DNA of 64,000 bases from Desulfobacter vibrioformis DSM 8776 (GTDB lineage: Bacteria; Desulfobacterota; Desulfobacteria; Desulfobacterales; Desulfobacteraceae), in assembly GCF_000745975.1 (NCBI RefSeq), contig NZ_KN050796.1, positions 120,635 to 184,634 on the forward strand. The letters are read 5' to 3'. Below, piece by piece: positions 37,201 through 44,700 of the stretch. The notes under the pieces are model-generated. The model did not search any database, was not told where the DNA came from, and saw only the letters and a program-made list of their open reading frames with translations. A program made the position numbers and the translations under genes. Position 1 is the stretch's first letter, and each line of letters opens with the position of its first letter.

Positions 37201-39454
37201 AACATTAATGCAGATGCTTATGGAATATCTAACGGATGATCCATGCGCTGTTCAGCAATCTTTAAGGTTAATTCTCCTAAGCGGCGACTGGATACCCGTG
37301 GATCTGCCCGACAAAATTAAACGTTGTTTCAATGGGGTTCGGGTAATCGGCCTGGGTGGCGCCACAGAAGCATCCATATGGTCCAATTTATATCAAATTG
37401 AGCAAGTTGATCCGGATTGGAAGAGCATTCCCTATGGCTATCCCATGATTAACCAACGCTATCACGTGCTCAATGAATATATGGAAGACTGCCCGGATTG
37501 GGTTCCAGGCCAGCTTTTTATTACAGGGCTTGGACTGGCAAAGGGATACTGGAGAGATGATGAAAAGACCTTAAATAAATTTATTGTTTGCCCCCAAAAA
37601 GGTGAACGGTTATATGAAACCGGTGATATAGGCCGATATCTGCCGGACGGCAGCATAGAATTTCTGGGCAGAAAAGACTTTCAGGTAAAGATAAATGGAT
37701 ATCGAATTGAATGCGGCGAAATTGAAACTGCCATAAAGCAACTTCCCGGCATAGGTGAAACTGTAGTTATCCCGACCAATGGAACCGGAAAAGAAAAACA
37801 ACTGGTATGCTATGTAACTGCCAATGGTGATAAAAACAGCGTTTTATTTGAATTCAATCAGGCGGATCCGGAAAGATGTGCTGCGCTCTGGCACTCTGTA
37901 CAAAAAGTCGGGCTGGAACAGGCACCCCAAATTCCTGATTCCATAAAAATAGAGACTGTCCCCGCCTTTTTTAATGCCTTGGAAGATATAAGCGTTGGCG
38001 TAATGTGCCAAATCCTGCAAAAAATGGGGATATTTTCAAGCCAAGGGGAAGAATATACCATTGGTGAACTGGTGAATGGATTTGGAATTGAGCCCCGTTT
38101 TCAAATCCTGCTCTGCCACTGGCTTGATCTCATGCAAGAGAAAGACGTTTTGAAAAAGACCGAAGCCGGACGTTATTTGAACAGCCGGCCCCTGGATGAA
38201 ATAAACTATCCCAACCCGTCAACGCTGCCAGAAAAGTTGATAACGCTGAACGCCTCTTTCAAACAACATATCTCCACATACACAGATCTGCTAAAGGGCA
38301 ATATTGACCCTTTTGAAGTACTGCTGAACCAGGATTCGTTCCTGGCAGCCGAACAATTGGCAGCCATTGCTCCGGGCCGGGAATATTACCACAATTTGGC
38401 CGGCCTCATATTCAGGGCCATTATTGATTCTTTTTCATCGGATAAGCCGGTGCGCGTATTGGAAATGGGTACAAGGGCCGGCTCCCTCACCAAAACGTTC
38501 TTATCTTTGTTGCCGGCACAGCAAGGCTCTTACCTATATACGGACGAATCCACTGTTTTCACAGACAAGGTAAAACAAATGGTGGGAGAAACACCTTTGT
38601 TCGAATCAGGTGTCCTGGATATGAACAAAGCGCCAGAGGCCCAGGGATATCAGCTCCATGCATTTGATGTGATTATTGCGGACAAAACGCTGCACAGGGC
38701 AAGGCATCTGGGAAAAACCCTGAAATATGTGAAAAATTTGCTGGCTCCAGGAGGCGTTCTGCTGCTGATAGAACCGACCCGGAACAATCCCCTGATGCAG
38801 ATAACAGTCGGTTTTTTTGAGGACGGATTCTCCAATTTTGAAGATGAAAGAAGAAAAAGAAAGCTTCCGCTTATTTCGGCAGAAAAGTGGCATACGCTTC
38901 TTGAAGAAACAGGTTTTTCAAAAATAATGGTGCTCCCCGAAGCGGGTCAAGCCGCAGAAATTTTTGGGCAACACCTGATAATGGCCCAGGCACCGGAAAA
39001 GGTTAGAATATTTGATCCTTCCCAAATAGGCTCGGCTTTACGGCAAACGCTTCCCGGTTACATGGTGCCGGCAAGATTTATGCTGCTGGACAAATTACCG
39101 CTTTCAGCAAATATGAAAATAGACAGAAACGCCCTTGCAAAATTAGGGGAAAAAATTGGACCCATTTGCGAAAAAACCTATGTCGCACCTTCCACTGAAG
39201 TACAGATAAACATTGTTCGTGTTCTAAAAAAGATTCTTGGTAATATAAAGATCGGCATCCATGATAATTTTTTCGAATTGGGAGGGGATTCCCTAAAGGC
39301 AATCCAGTGTATGAATCTTCTTAAAAAATCATACCCCGTGGAATTGTCATTGCAGGAATTTTTCGAAGAATCCAATGTAGAGCGGCTTGCTCAAAAAATA
39401 GAAGAAAAATTAGAGTTGGAAAAAAATCTTGACGTTGAGGAAGGCGAAATATGA
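25298..39454 (+). CDS. Hybrid PKS-NRPS: ACP-KS-AT-DH-KR-ACP-Cy-A(oxidase)-PCP-Cy-A(MT-like)-PCP
   Basis: A 4718-residue cytoplasmic megasynthase. Order: ACP (Ser36); KS (Cys278, His413, His453); AT (Ser733, HAFH at 834-837, malonyl type); DH (His1041, Asp1216; Ser where the HxxxGxxxxP motif has Pro); KR (TGGTGG near 1555, LDD 1638-1640 of B type, Tyr1695); ACP (Ser1865); heterocyclisation domain (Asp2065, Asp2070, Ser2073); A domain (TSGSTG near 2540) with an FMN oxidase inserted at about 2835-3085; PCP (Ser3205); second Cy (Asp3402, Asp3407, Ser3410); second A (near 3877) with a degenerate methyltransferase-like insert (about 4165-4560); PCP (Ser4665). Both A domains read DLYNLSLIW, the known cysteine code. 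There is no loading A domain, so the starter must be loaded in trans. AGGAG precedes the ATG. It overlaps the next gene by four bases. Confidence 0.96.
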   Translation: MKPVRQYLAEEIASTLGRRPEEIDTEVPFSRMGIKSMDLVTITARLANEIQRNLPATIGFDYPSISAMASFLEKGTKTNQEDDTQIYRSPVQTLFTEHEDASADWAETVAVVGMGLRFPGGSRTPEEFWRFLKEGGDAITQVPAERWDIDDLLDPEPTAPGKMTTPWGGFLADIDQFDPGFFGISPREARAIDPQQRLILEVGWEALENAGIDPSMLRGGNTGVFVGISGSDYGRLLFKDTKQLDLYSGTGVSTSIAASRLSYFLGLRGPSLAVDTACSSSLVTVDLACKNLKSGACDLALAGGVNLILSPEMTIIFSKAGLMSPDGRCKTFDASANGYVRSEGCGLIVLKRYADAVRDGNRVLALIRGSHVNQDGQSNGLTVPNGQAQVSLIQNALLHAGVSPSDVSYIEAHGTGTAIGDPIEMNALGALLGQGRSRKHPLIVGSVKSNIGHLEQAAGIAGVIKVILSLAHETIPPNLHFKKPNPLIDLDAIPAIVPTEPIPWPSSNGSPRIAGVSGFSFGGVNAHVVLQEAPRTRTSPKIPKQEQGHGTPVHLMPLSAANDAALKEIADMYGKYLEKNPGLDMESVCRTVQSGRVHFPHRLAITGRSVQEIIKQLKDYGGNPVGSDMMPVPRRSSSQPEIVFLFTGQGAQYPGMGRALYKSQPVFKKALDQCSDILAGHLDRPLLPIIFGEDGSLLNETAYTQPALFSLEYALACMWQAWGIGPAAVMGHSVGEYTAACLAGIFSLSDGLKLIAARGRLIQALPRNGKMAAVFAGVERVSKILSMGNNSMVSIAAVNGPENVVISGLTGSIDRIVDKLDQEGIKAMPLTVSHAFHSPLMEPMLDSFEKIAAQISFSTPDIPFVSNLTGEMARDEVCDPAYWRKHVRHPVRFEQSVRFLHKNNYRLTLEIGPQPVLSGMVKSFLSDDEMTCLPSLRKNEHDWRTLSGALGNLYTKGAQIDWQAFNHYNTSPFVQLPTYPFQRRRYWYSEIKHKTTSSIEPERLPAKEPFHPQWGKKIESPLDYTIYAYECEASSFYASDHRVYGHAVMSGSTLLSMVLSAMKDMSDKGSICVTDMVVMNPLFIPESGIAVIQVIFHPEDGQNFNFKIHSTLKEDPAGDRGPWKENAYGRICLYPVGHAIEEPAILNIDEIKEQCPEQIDSEDFYQGIWNSGLQLKGHFKWLCKIRKGDDGAFAQLREPEDNENFTHGLVAPGLIDSCVQLGFACFDKDEDNAYMFLGYDRFRFYQNAPGKRYCHMKIREQKSGGELVLVDYRLFTDQGQTIARAEGVHLKRAPKHALIGGITEIQRDLMYELHWQPATVPEALENSSLEGRWIVLGNRTNIADQLAAALEKKGILGGVVVPGASFEQTGHNEFSVNPEHPEDFSRLLDQLTEEQTLTLGGFINLWPQTATAQDAWSGESIMADQCLGCATTLHLIQAMTRLGFHQLPALWTVTRGTQAVLSGDQLNPAQSPVWGLHKTMELEHPDLHGGVVDLDPDPNQDNISQLLNHIRIPGPDRYLSFRNGKSYSARLLRMKPQAKAFDPATALQPGTYLITGGTGGLGLKLAAWLAKGQKAHVVLVGKRPFSMEKLPDELVSKSNRIKLMQADVTRLDELAGIFDEIKENLPGLRGVFHLAGVLDDGALYQQKWDRFENVMAAKILGAWHLHQLTAGMELEFFVLFSSVASLMGSPGQGNYSAANAFMDSLSHYRKSMGLPAISINWGPFSQAGMAQKLSKAEKGRWTARGFDMLDADMGFSVLGRLLIHKPAQAGVAKINWQHYLRNHPHGEGNPFYKKLLSQSQDDISQSQTATEEPGSIPAKIRQAAAEDRPKIIEDHICNHVAQVLWLHGDEQVDIHSPFISLGLDSLMVLELRKQVCQDFAVELSMTQFLGDTSVSRLTAMVLDRLKSSENQKTVPDVPQLPRIDPAFEQRNLPFALTDVQHAYWIGRSGKFDLGGVSCHVYPEVEIAGLDIEKLEHAVNLLVKRHEMLRAVILPDGRQKILPAVSPYKIEVQDLREKSSDEVKLRIEDYRNQMSQQILPSETGPLFEIRASLLDGGMTRLHISFDLLIGDGWSFNILIRDLHEYYLNPEVKLPPLTLSFRDYVIAQQKINGTDQYQASLNYWQNRINDLPPAPALPIAKSPNRIKNHRFIRLKSRLDKEVWNRLKKRAANAGLTPSGVLLAAFSEILAVWSKDSRFTINLTMFNRLPLHPQVMDIVGDFTTLTLLEVDNERGINFRERAGYIQKQLWQDLEHRFVSGIEVIRQMAKKNGDAVGFPVVFTSVLPYSSGNDDKTAIGLPADLDAELKYCISQTPQVWLDHQVFDQDGALVYNWDAVEGLFPEGVLEDMFNAYTCWLAQLAEDQDEWEKKRPHMMPAAQQKMRALYNETHVPVSSEMLHTLFLSMAAEQPDHPAVITSGKRLSYNSLKRRASGIAHLLLERGARPNCLVGVVMEKGWEQVVAVTGILMAGAVYMPLDSDLPPERLHYLLKEGEVDLVLTQSQIADQIDWPGETQIITADTVPECSDTPVSSGSADDLAYVIYTSGSTGKPKGVMITHRGAVNTLLDVNRRFAVGSRDLVLALSSLSFDLSVYDVFGTLAAGGTIVIPDAAGVRDPHHWSELMMREKVTIWNSAPALMQMLCEYGSGRTGKVIPPSLRLVLMSGDRIPPELPDRIRNLAPDAEIISLGGATEASIWSILHPINKTDSKRSRIPYGKPMANQKFYVLDRFWKDCPDHVAADLYIGGVGLAEGYWKDSEKTAAAFVTHPVTGERLYRTGDIGCFLPEGNIQIIGRNDFQVKIRGHRVELGEIEVAMKQHPGVNNAVVSVKEHPNGERKLAGYIVPEGLKARAETWDRNLSGDSGLVGSGGAVLTDPVERLEFKMKKYPLRRDIGGQIVKFVKPNRDTMVKLLSSRLSYRNFEKSAISMDNFSGFLSSLLGGEFPEIPFPRYQFGSAGGIYPVQTYVYVKDDRIDGLSGGVYYYHPLEHSLESICNTPDIQKAVFPPGNDTIFEEAGFAIFFIADMDTVRPMYGSRSREFCLIESGLMTQLLESSCFGYQIGLCQIGEIDFESVRHLFRLKESHEYFHCLLGGKICQTSGWTFLSESGQAMPALSLEPEVTSSGIRRFLKQKLPGYMIPSSILLLKTLPLSPNGKVDRNALPAPGILETEDQAKFVPPETALQKTLADLFAQVLKSEQVSLHDSFIDLGGDSLTAVRLTTRVRKKLGVEFPLSALFEAADLEELADHIQTLMDTDAVAEQDIRQKDSRIKLDPDCRHDPFPLTDIQQAYWIGRSNAFELGNVATHFYIELESRKMDLDRLNSAWRQLIERHDMLRAVILPDGTQRVMESVRAYDFKIRDLKEETEPEKYLLAVRQEMSHQVIPAGSWPLFDIRATRLTNGHIRLHFSMDALIADAWSVFSMFNEWHRLLENPDLKPRPLEITFRDYVMAEKDVFNSSQYHRDREYWLKKLATLPQAPDLPLAVNPDAVTKPWFKRRSADLSARLWGKLKQRAKTNRLTPSSLLISAYAEVLRVWSKTPGITLNVTLFNRLPLHPQVNEIVGDFTSLIPLAVSDAQTQSFVKRARATQQQLLHDLDHRHFGGLEVMREFARQQGKPNKAVFPVVFTSALSMDNAMDASAINRFGDIVFGVSQTPQVWLDHQVMEQDGALVFNWDAVEELFPEYLLDDMFLAYCSFLEKLATDDEVWHKKIIRFIPPAQLEKRAAANATDAHVSSEMLHTLFYHQASRSPNHPAVQCSNRTLSYAELSGYANFIGSLLRKKGAEPNRLVAVSMKKGWEQIAAVLGVLNSGAAYLPIDPDLPKERIWHLLADGEVGLVLTHSWLDENLQWPKDVTRICVDTLSLINQEMPFSKPVQGPDDLAYVIYTSGSTGFPKGVMISHRGAVNTILDINQRFELGPGDKTLAVSNLNFDLSVYDIFGTLAAGGTIVLPDTDKTREPGHLLNLIRNKEITVWNSVPTLMQMLMEYLTDDPCAVQQSLRLILLSGDWIPVDLPDKIKRCFNGVRVIGLGGATEASIWSNLYQIEQVDPDWKSIPYGYPMINQRYHVLNEYMEDCPDWVPGQLFITGLGLAKGYWRDDEKTLNKFIVCPQKGERLYETGDIGRYLPDGSIEFLGRKDFQVKINGYRIECGEIETAIKQLPGIGETVVIPTNGTGKEKQLVCYVTANGDKNSVLFEFNQADPERCAALWHSVQKVGLEQAPQIPDSIKIETVPAFFNALEDISVGVMCQILQKMGIFSSQGEEYTIGELVNGFGIEPRFQILLCHWLDLMQEKDVLKKTEAGRYLNSRPLDEINYPNPSTLPEKLITLNASFKQHISTYTDLLKGNIDPFEVLLNQDSFLAAEQLAAIAPGREYYHNLAGLIFRAIIDSFSSDKPVRVLEMGTRAGSLTKTFLSLLPAQQGSYLYTDESTVFTDKVKQMVGETPLFESGVLDMNKAPEAQGYQLHAFDVIIADKTLHRARHLGKTLKYVKNLLAPGGVLLLIEPTRNNPLMQITVGFFEDGFSNFEDERRKRKLPLISAEKWHTLLEETGFSKIMVLPEAGQAAEIFGQHLIMAQAPEKVRIFDPSQIGSALRQTLPGYMVPARFMLLDKLPLSANMKIDRNALAKLGEKIGPICEKTYVAPSTEVQINIVRVLKKILGNIKIGIHDNFFELGGDSLKAIQCMNLLKKSYPVELSLQEFFEESNVERLAQKIEEKLELEKNLDVEEGEI

Positions 39455-40551
39455 TCGGCATTATCGGTGGTTACGGAAAGGCCGGACTGCAAGCGGCCCG
39501 GGTTCTAAAGGCGTGGGGAAACAGGCCGCTGAGGATTGGAGGCAGGAATCCTGAAAAACATCGGCAGACATTGATAAACCAATTCCCGGAAGCTGAATGG
39601 ATTGAAGTTGATATTGAGAATGATGACAGCCTGAAAAAATTTATAACCGGCTGTGAACTGATTATTAACTGTGTGGGGCCATCTCATAAAACTACGGCAA
39701 GAGTGATGAAAATATGTCTTTCCAATAATTGCCACCTTGTTGATGCCGGAGAAGAGAAAGGCATTGAGGAGATATCCCTTCCTTTTCATGGTTCAGCAGT
39801 ACTCCACAGTGCAGGTGCCCTACCAGGTTTATCAGGCATACTGCCGCGCTGGCTTGCCGGTTCTTTTGATAATGTAACCGATTTGACTGCCTATTCAGGC
39901 GGCCTGGACCAGTTTACCCTGTCCGGTGCTGAAGATTATCTTTTCGGTGTTTTTGATAAGCCAAAGCCGCCCCTATCTGCATGGAAGGACGGTGCGTGCC
40001 GTCCTTTTGCCTTAAAGAGGGAAACTTGCGTTGCGTTACCTTTTTTCCGGGATGAGGTAACGCTGCACCCTTATTTTGACACTGAAACCGAATTTGTGGC
40101 AAGGCAATTATCACTCATTAACGGCCAGTGGTATATGGGAACTGCCGGAGAGCGGATGTCAGCCGCTCTGGAAGGCATTTCAGGCCAATTTTATGCAGAT
40201 ACAAAGGGTGCGATAAAGCGTTTATGCTCCGCAAGCCAATTGGATGCCGCAGGACGTCAAACATATTTTAATTATCTTATACAGCTTGAAGGGATTAAAC
40301 AGGGTAACCCATTGACGCGAACTCTGGTGTTACAGGCAACGGGGGCCTGCGAATTAACCGGTGCTGTGGCTGCCGTGGCAGGCATAGCCCTGCTGAGCAA
40401 AGAACTTTCGTTCGATATATGCCCTGTTTCAGCAATTTCAAATCCAGGTGCGCTGATTCCCCGCTTATCGGAAACTGAAATTATAAGTCAGTTAGATGTT
40501 TTTGATTGTTCAATCAGTGAGCTATCACAGGAAATCGAAGGTGAAATATGA
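39451..40551 (+). CDS. Saccharopine dehydrogenase-like NAD(P)-binding oxidoreductase
   Basis: 366 residues. The N-terminus is a Rossmann fold with GIIGGYGKAG and GGRNPEKH, followed by LIINCVGPS and a LVDAGEEKG segment, the pattern of the saccharopine dehydrogenase NADP-binding family. It differs from the PchG/Irp3 thiazolinyl imide reductases, one of which is encoded separately at 47989. It overlaps both the PKS-NRPS and the next methyltransferase by four bases (ATGA), so it is a core cluster gene. Its substrate is unknown. Reduction or oxidation of a carrier-bound intermediate is plausible. Confidence 0.75.
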   Translation: MIGIIGGYGKAGLQAARVLKAWGNRPLRIGGRNPEKHRQTLINQFPEAEWIEVDIENDDSLKKFITGCELIINCVGPSHKTTARVMKICLSNNCHLVDAGEEKGIEEISLPFHGSAVLHSAGALPGLSGILPRWLAGSFDNVTDLTAYSGGLDQFTLSGAEDYLFGVFDKPKPPLSAWKDGACRPFALKRETCVALPFFRDEVTLHPYFDTETEFVARQLSLINGQWYMGTAGERMSAALEGISGQFYADTKGAIKRLCSASQLDAAGRQTYFNYLIQLEGIKQGNPLTRTLVLQATGACELTGAVAAVAGIALLSKELSFDICPVSAISNPGALIPRLSETEIISQLDVFDCSISELSQEIEGEI

Positions 40552-41678
40552 CTTGGGACAAGGAAAAATTCGACAGGATAGTAGAAGGTATCGACGCATC
40601 CGCAGACAGTATCGCAGATCACCTCAGCAGAGAAGAAATTGAATCTGCAATGACAAATCTTGATAGTGCCGTTTTACACTCAATGCTCCATGCGTTACTC
40701 AAATTCGGGCTGTTCGATAAAGACGAAAAACACGCTTTTGAGGCTGTTTTGGAAAAGGGCAAAATCTCCCCCAAATTTAACTGGTTAGTTCAACGCTGGA
40801 TCATCAAATTAACGGAAGCCGGGCTGTTATTGGAATCGCCCGAAGGCCACCTTAGCTGTCCTAAGAAAACAAATGGGGAAATAATCGCTCAATTTTGGGC
40901 TGGGGCAGATGATATATGGACAAATAAAATCTCCCCCGAATTTACAGCTTACGTACGAAGTAATACCGAAAAACTGCCAGAGCTGCTGGGCGAGCAAATA
41001 CACCCTTTATCACTGCTTTTCCCCGATGGAAGATACAATTTTATCCGGTCTTTGTACTTTGATAATTTAATGGCAAACTATCTTAATCGTTGTATTTGCA
41101 AACTCTTACAACGCATTGCCGGAGATCACAAAGGCAAAGTTTTAAGAATTTTGGAGATCGGTGCAGGCACGGGAGCCACTACGGAAAAGGTTTTAAAGGC
41201 ACTTGAAAGCTTTGAAATACAATATTTATTTACTGATGTCGCTTCTGCTTTTGTTACAAGGGCAAAATCACGTTTTGATACATTTCATGGGATACATTTC
41301 AGTGTTTTTAACATTGATGAAGATCTTCGAACCCAAGGCTTGACGCCTAACAGTTTTGACATTGTACTTGCGGCAGGCGTGTTGGAAAACGCCCGGGATA
41401 TTCCTGAATCCATGAACAGGGTCGCGGAGCTTATTTGTCCGGGAGGGTGGTTTGTGTTTACTGAACCCACAAAGGAACACTCATGGATACTGGCATCGCA
41501 GGCATTTATGATGACTGAACCCACTGACAGTTTGAGGACTGAAACCTCTTATTTGGACAGGGAGGCATGGATTAACCTGTTAAAGGAATATGGCGATGAA
41601 TCAATTCTTTTTTTACCTGATTTGAAACATAAACTATCTCCCATGGGAGTTCATTTATTTGCAAAACGCTTTCACTGA
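40548..41678 (+). CDS. Free-standing SAM methyltransferase related to NRPS-embedded MT domains
   Basis: 376 residues. The first about 150 form an all-helical region like the leader of PchF/HMWP-type embedded methyltransferases. The Rossmann domain follows with an intact SAM loop (ILEIGAGTGATT near residue 203), an acidic TDVASAF, and an LAAGVLENARDI segment. It is a paralogue of the C-terminal half of the protein at 47989 and of the degenerate insert in the second A domain of the megasynthase. It probably acts in trans on a carrier-bound intermediate or on the released product. Whether it methylates C, N or O cannot be read from sequence. Confidence 0.85.
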   Translation: MTWDKEKFDRIVEGIDASADSIADHLSREEIESAMTNLDSAVLHSMLHALLKFGLFDKDEKHAFEAVLEKGKISPKFNWLVQRWIIKLTEAGLLLESPEGHLSCPKKTNGEIIAQFWAGADDIWTNKISPEFTAYVRSNTEKLPELLGEQIHPLSLLFPDGRYNFIRSLYFDNLMANYLNRCICKLLQRIAGDHKGKVLRILEIGAGTGATTEKVLKALESFEIQYLFTDVASAFVTRAKSRFDTFHGIHFSVFNIDEDLRTQGLTPNSFDIVLAAGVLENARDIPESMNRVAELICPGGWFVFTEPTKEHSWILASQAFMMTEPTDSLRTETSYLDREAWINLLKEYGDESILFLPDLKHKLSPMGVHLFAKRFH

Positions 41679-41723
41679 AGTTGGGATTGTAAACCATCTG
41701 ATATGCAAGAAAGGAAAAGGATT

Positions 41724-44700
41724 ATGTTGGAAAATAAATCTATGCAGGCCGAAAGTATTACAGAATTAATCACCCGACTTCGAAGCCAAGGGATCTCCTT
41801 ATCAAAAAAGGATGATACCCTGCGATATAAAGCCCCCCAGGGAACGCTGAAAGACAGTGATTTACAATCTCTGAAATTACACAAAACTGATATTTTAGAG
41901 TTTTTACGAGCAGAGTCCGAGCCTGTAAGCGTTGTCCCGGATCCCGATTCACGTTTTGCACCATTTTCTCTCACAGATGTTCAGGTCGCATATTTACTGG
42001 GAAGAAGCGATGCCTTTGAATACGGCGGCGTAGCATGTCACATTTATCTGGAAATTAATTACAGGGAACTGGCGCATAAAAGCGTAGAGGCGGTTTGGAA
42101 CCAACTCATTGACCGCCATGATATGCTCAGGGCAACAATTCACCGCGATGGCCAGCAACAAATCATGGAAAAGGCACCTTGGCTGACTGTTGATTATGTT
42201 GATGTTTCGGGTTTTGACGAACAAAATCTGGCAGATAGGCTTCAAGAAATTCGCGAAGAGATGAGCCACAAGGTATATGATACTGAAACATGGCCCTTGT
42301 TTGATATCCGCCTCATTAAAACACCACAACAGCATGTACTCCATTTTTCAATGGAATTTCTCATCGCAGACGGAGCCAGCGTAAGGTTGCTGTTAAGTGA
42401 GTTTGAATCGCTTTATTTCAATAAAGTCCCTCAATTACCTGATTTGCAACTTACCTTCCGGGATTACGTTATCACGGAAAAAAATATTAAGAACAGTCCA
42501 GCCTACCTTAAGGATAAACAGTATTGGCTTGACAGGATTGACCAGTTACCGCCTGCACCGGATTTACCTTTAAAAAATATTAAAATTTCTGAAGAGCTGA
42601 TCCGTTTCCGTCGCCTTTTGTTCAAATTGGAAGGCCAAACCTGGGATAATTTAAAAAAACAGGCCAGAAAACAGGGAATTACACCCACGGCATTAGTTAT
42701 GACAGCTTATGCAGCGGTATTGGAGCGATGGAGCAAAAATAAGTTTTTTAGCCTGAATCTGACCGTATTAAATAGACAGGCCCTGCATGAACAGGTTTAT
42801 GACATTGTGGGCGACTTTACCTCGGTCACTATATTAGCTGTGGATTTCCGTGACGATAAATCTTTCAAGGAACAGGCCAGAGCATTAAATGCACAGCTTT
42901 TTTCCGACCTTGACCACCGTCTTTTTTCAGGCGTCGAGGTATTACGGGAGATAACCCGCAGAAAAGGGAGGGAGGCTGCCTTGATGCCGATTGTATTAAC
43001 CAGCGCCATCGGCCTGATTGACGATCGTGAAAGCCATAAATTGCAAGGAGATATTAACAGGCACTCAATTACCCAGACACCTCAGGTTTTTATTGATTGT
43101 CAGGCTTCGGATACCAACGACGGGATCCAGATCAATTGGGATGTCAGGAAAGGCGTTTTTCCCGGGCAAATGGTCGATGACATGTTTCAAGCCTTTGAAA
43201 CCTTGATTCAGTCGTTAATTAATGATCATCAGATATGGGAGTCCGGCGCAACGTGTCCTCTTCCCAGGCATCAATTGGAAGAACGCCCGCAAGCAGAAAA
43301 TATCAAAGCGCCGTTGTCTGACAAACTTTTACACTATCAGATAACAGAACGGATGAAACACAATGGCTCTGCGCCCGCGATTATTGATAATCAAGGGGAA
43401 ACAACTTATGAAGAGATGGCGAAAAGGGCTTCGGCCATAGCCCGGGAGCTTAAAAGGTCAGGATGTAAGCCCCAGGAACGGGTTGCCATTGTTATGGATA
43501 AATGCGCAGCCCAGGTATCTGCAGTCTTGGGGATACTCTTTGCAGAAGGCGTTTATGTCCCCATTGATATTAGCCAACCGGAAATCAGACGGGCTTCGAT
43601 TATGGAACAGGCGAATATCCGTTTTGTATTAACACGTTCTGACCTCAAGCTACAATGGCCCGAACATATCCATGCGATTGAGGTTGACAAGTTAGCGCCT
43701 TCAGATAAAACTACGCTTCACGCAACCGGCGATCCGGACTTGCCGGCCTATATCATCTACACTTCCGGTTCCACAGGGGCCCCAAAAGGGGTAGTTATAA
43801 GCCACAGGGCCGTTCTGAACACTATAGAGGATATTAATAAACGATTTCAGGTTACTGAAAATGATAAAATATTAGGCTTGGCTCAACTTGGATTTGATCT
43901 TTCCATTTATGATATTTTCGGACTTTTATCTGTGGGAGGGGTTCTTGTTCTCCCTGACAGCGACCGTATGACAGATCCCTCCCATTGGGCTCAGCTGATG
44001 GCGGACCACGGGATTACGCTTTGGAATTCAGTCCCTGCCCTGATGCAAATGCTCGTCTCATATCTGAATTCAGAAAAAAATTGTCAACTGCCTAACTTCA
44101 GAAAAGCGCTGTTGTCGGGGGACTGGATACCGATTAACCTGCCGGACCAGTTACGCAACCGGGTTCCGTCTGTACAAATTGTCAGTTTAGGCGGGGCAAC
44201 CGAAGCCTCTATATGGTCCATCTTTCATGAATACAAGGGGCTTAAGCCTGAATGGAAAAGCATTCCCTATGGCCGCCCCCTGGCCAACCAAGGCGTGAGA
44301 GTGCTGGACTCTGGCATGCGAGACTGTCCTGTGTGGGTTGCCGGTGAACTATATATTACCGGCAAAGGACTGGCCCTGGGTTACTTTGGAAATCAGGAAT
44401 TCACGGATACAAGTTTTTTCGACCACCCCAAAGACGGGCAACGCCTTTATCGAACCGGGGACCTGGGGCGATATATTCCCGGGGGTGAAATTGAATTTCT
44501 TGGCAGGAAAGACAATCAGGTAAAAATTAAAGGGCATAGAATTGAGCTGGGTGAAATTGAAGCGGCCCTGCAGAAACATCCTGCCGTGGCCGTTGCCGGC
44601 GTGGTTGTGGATGGTTGCGGTGATGACCGGGCACTATTGGGGGTTGTTGAGACAGTTCAGCAAAAGGAAAATGTAAGTGTGTCGGAACTGGTTAACTTTA

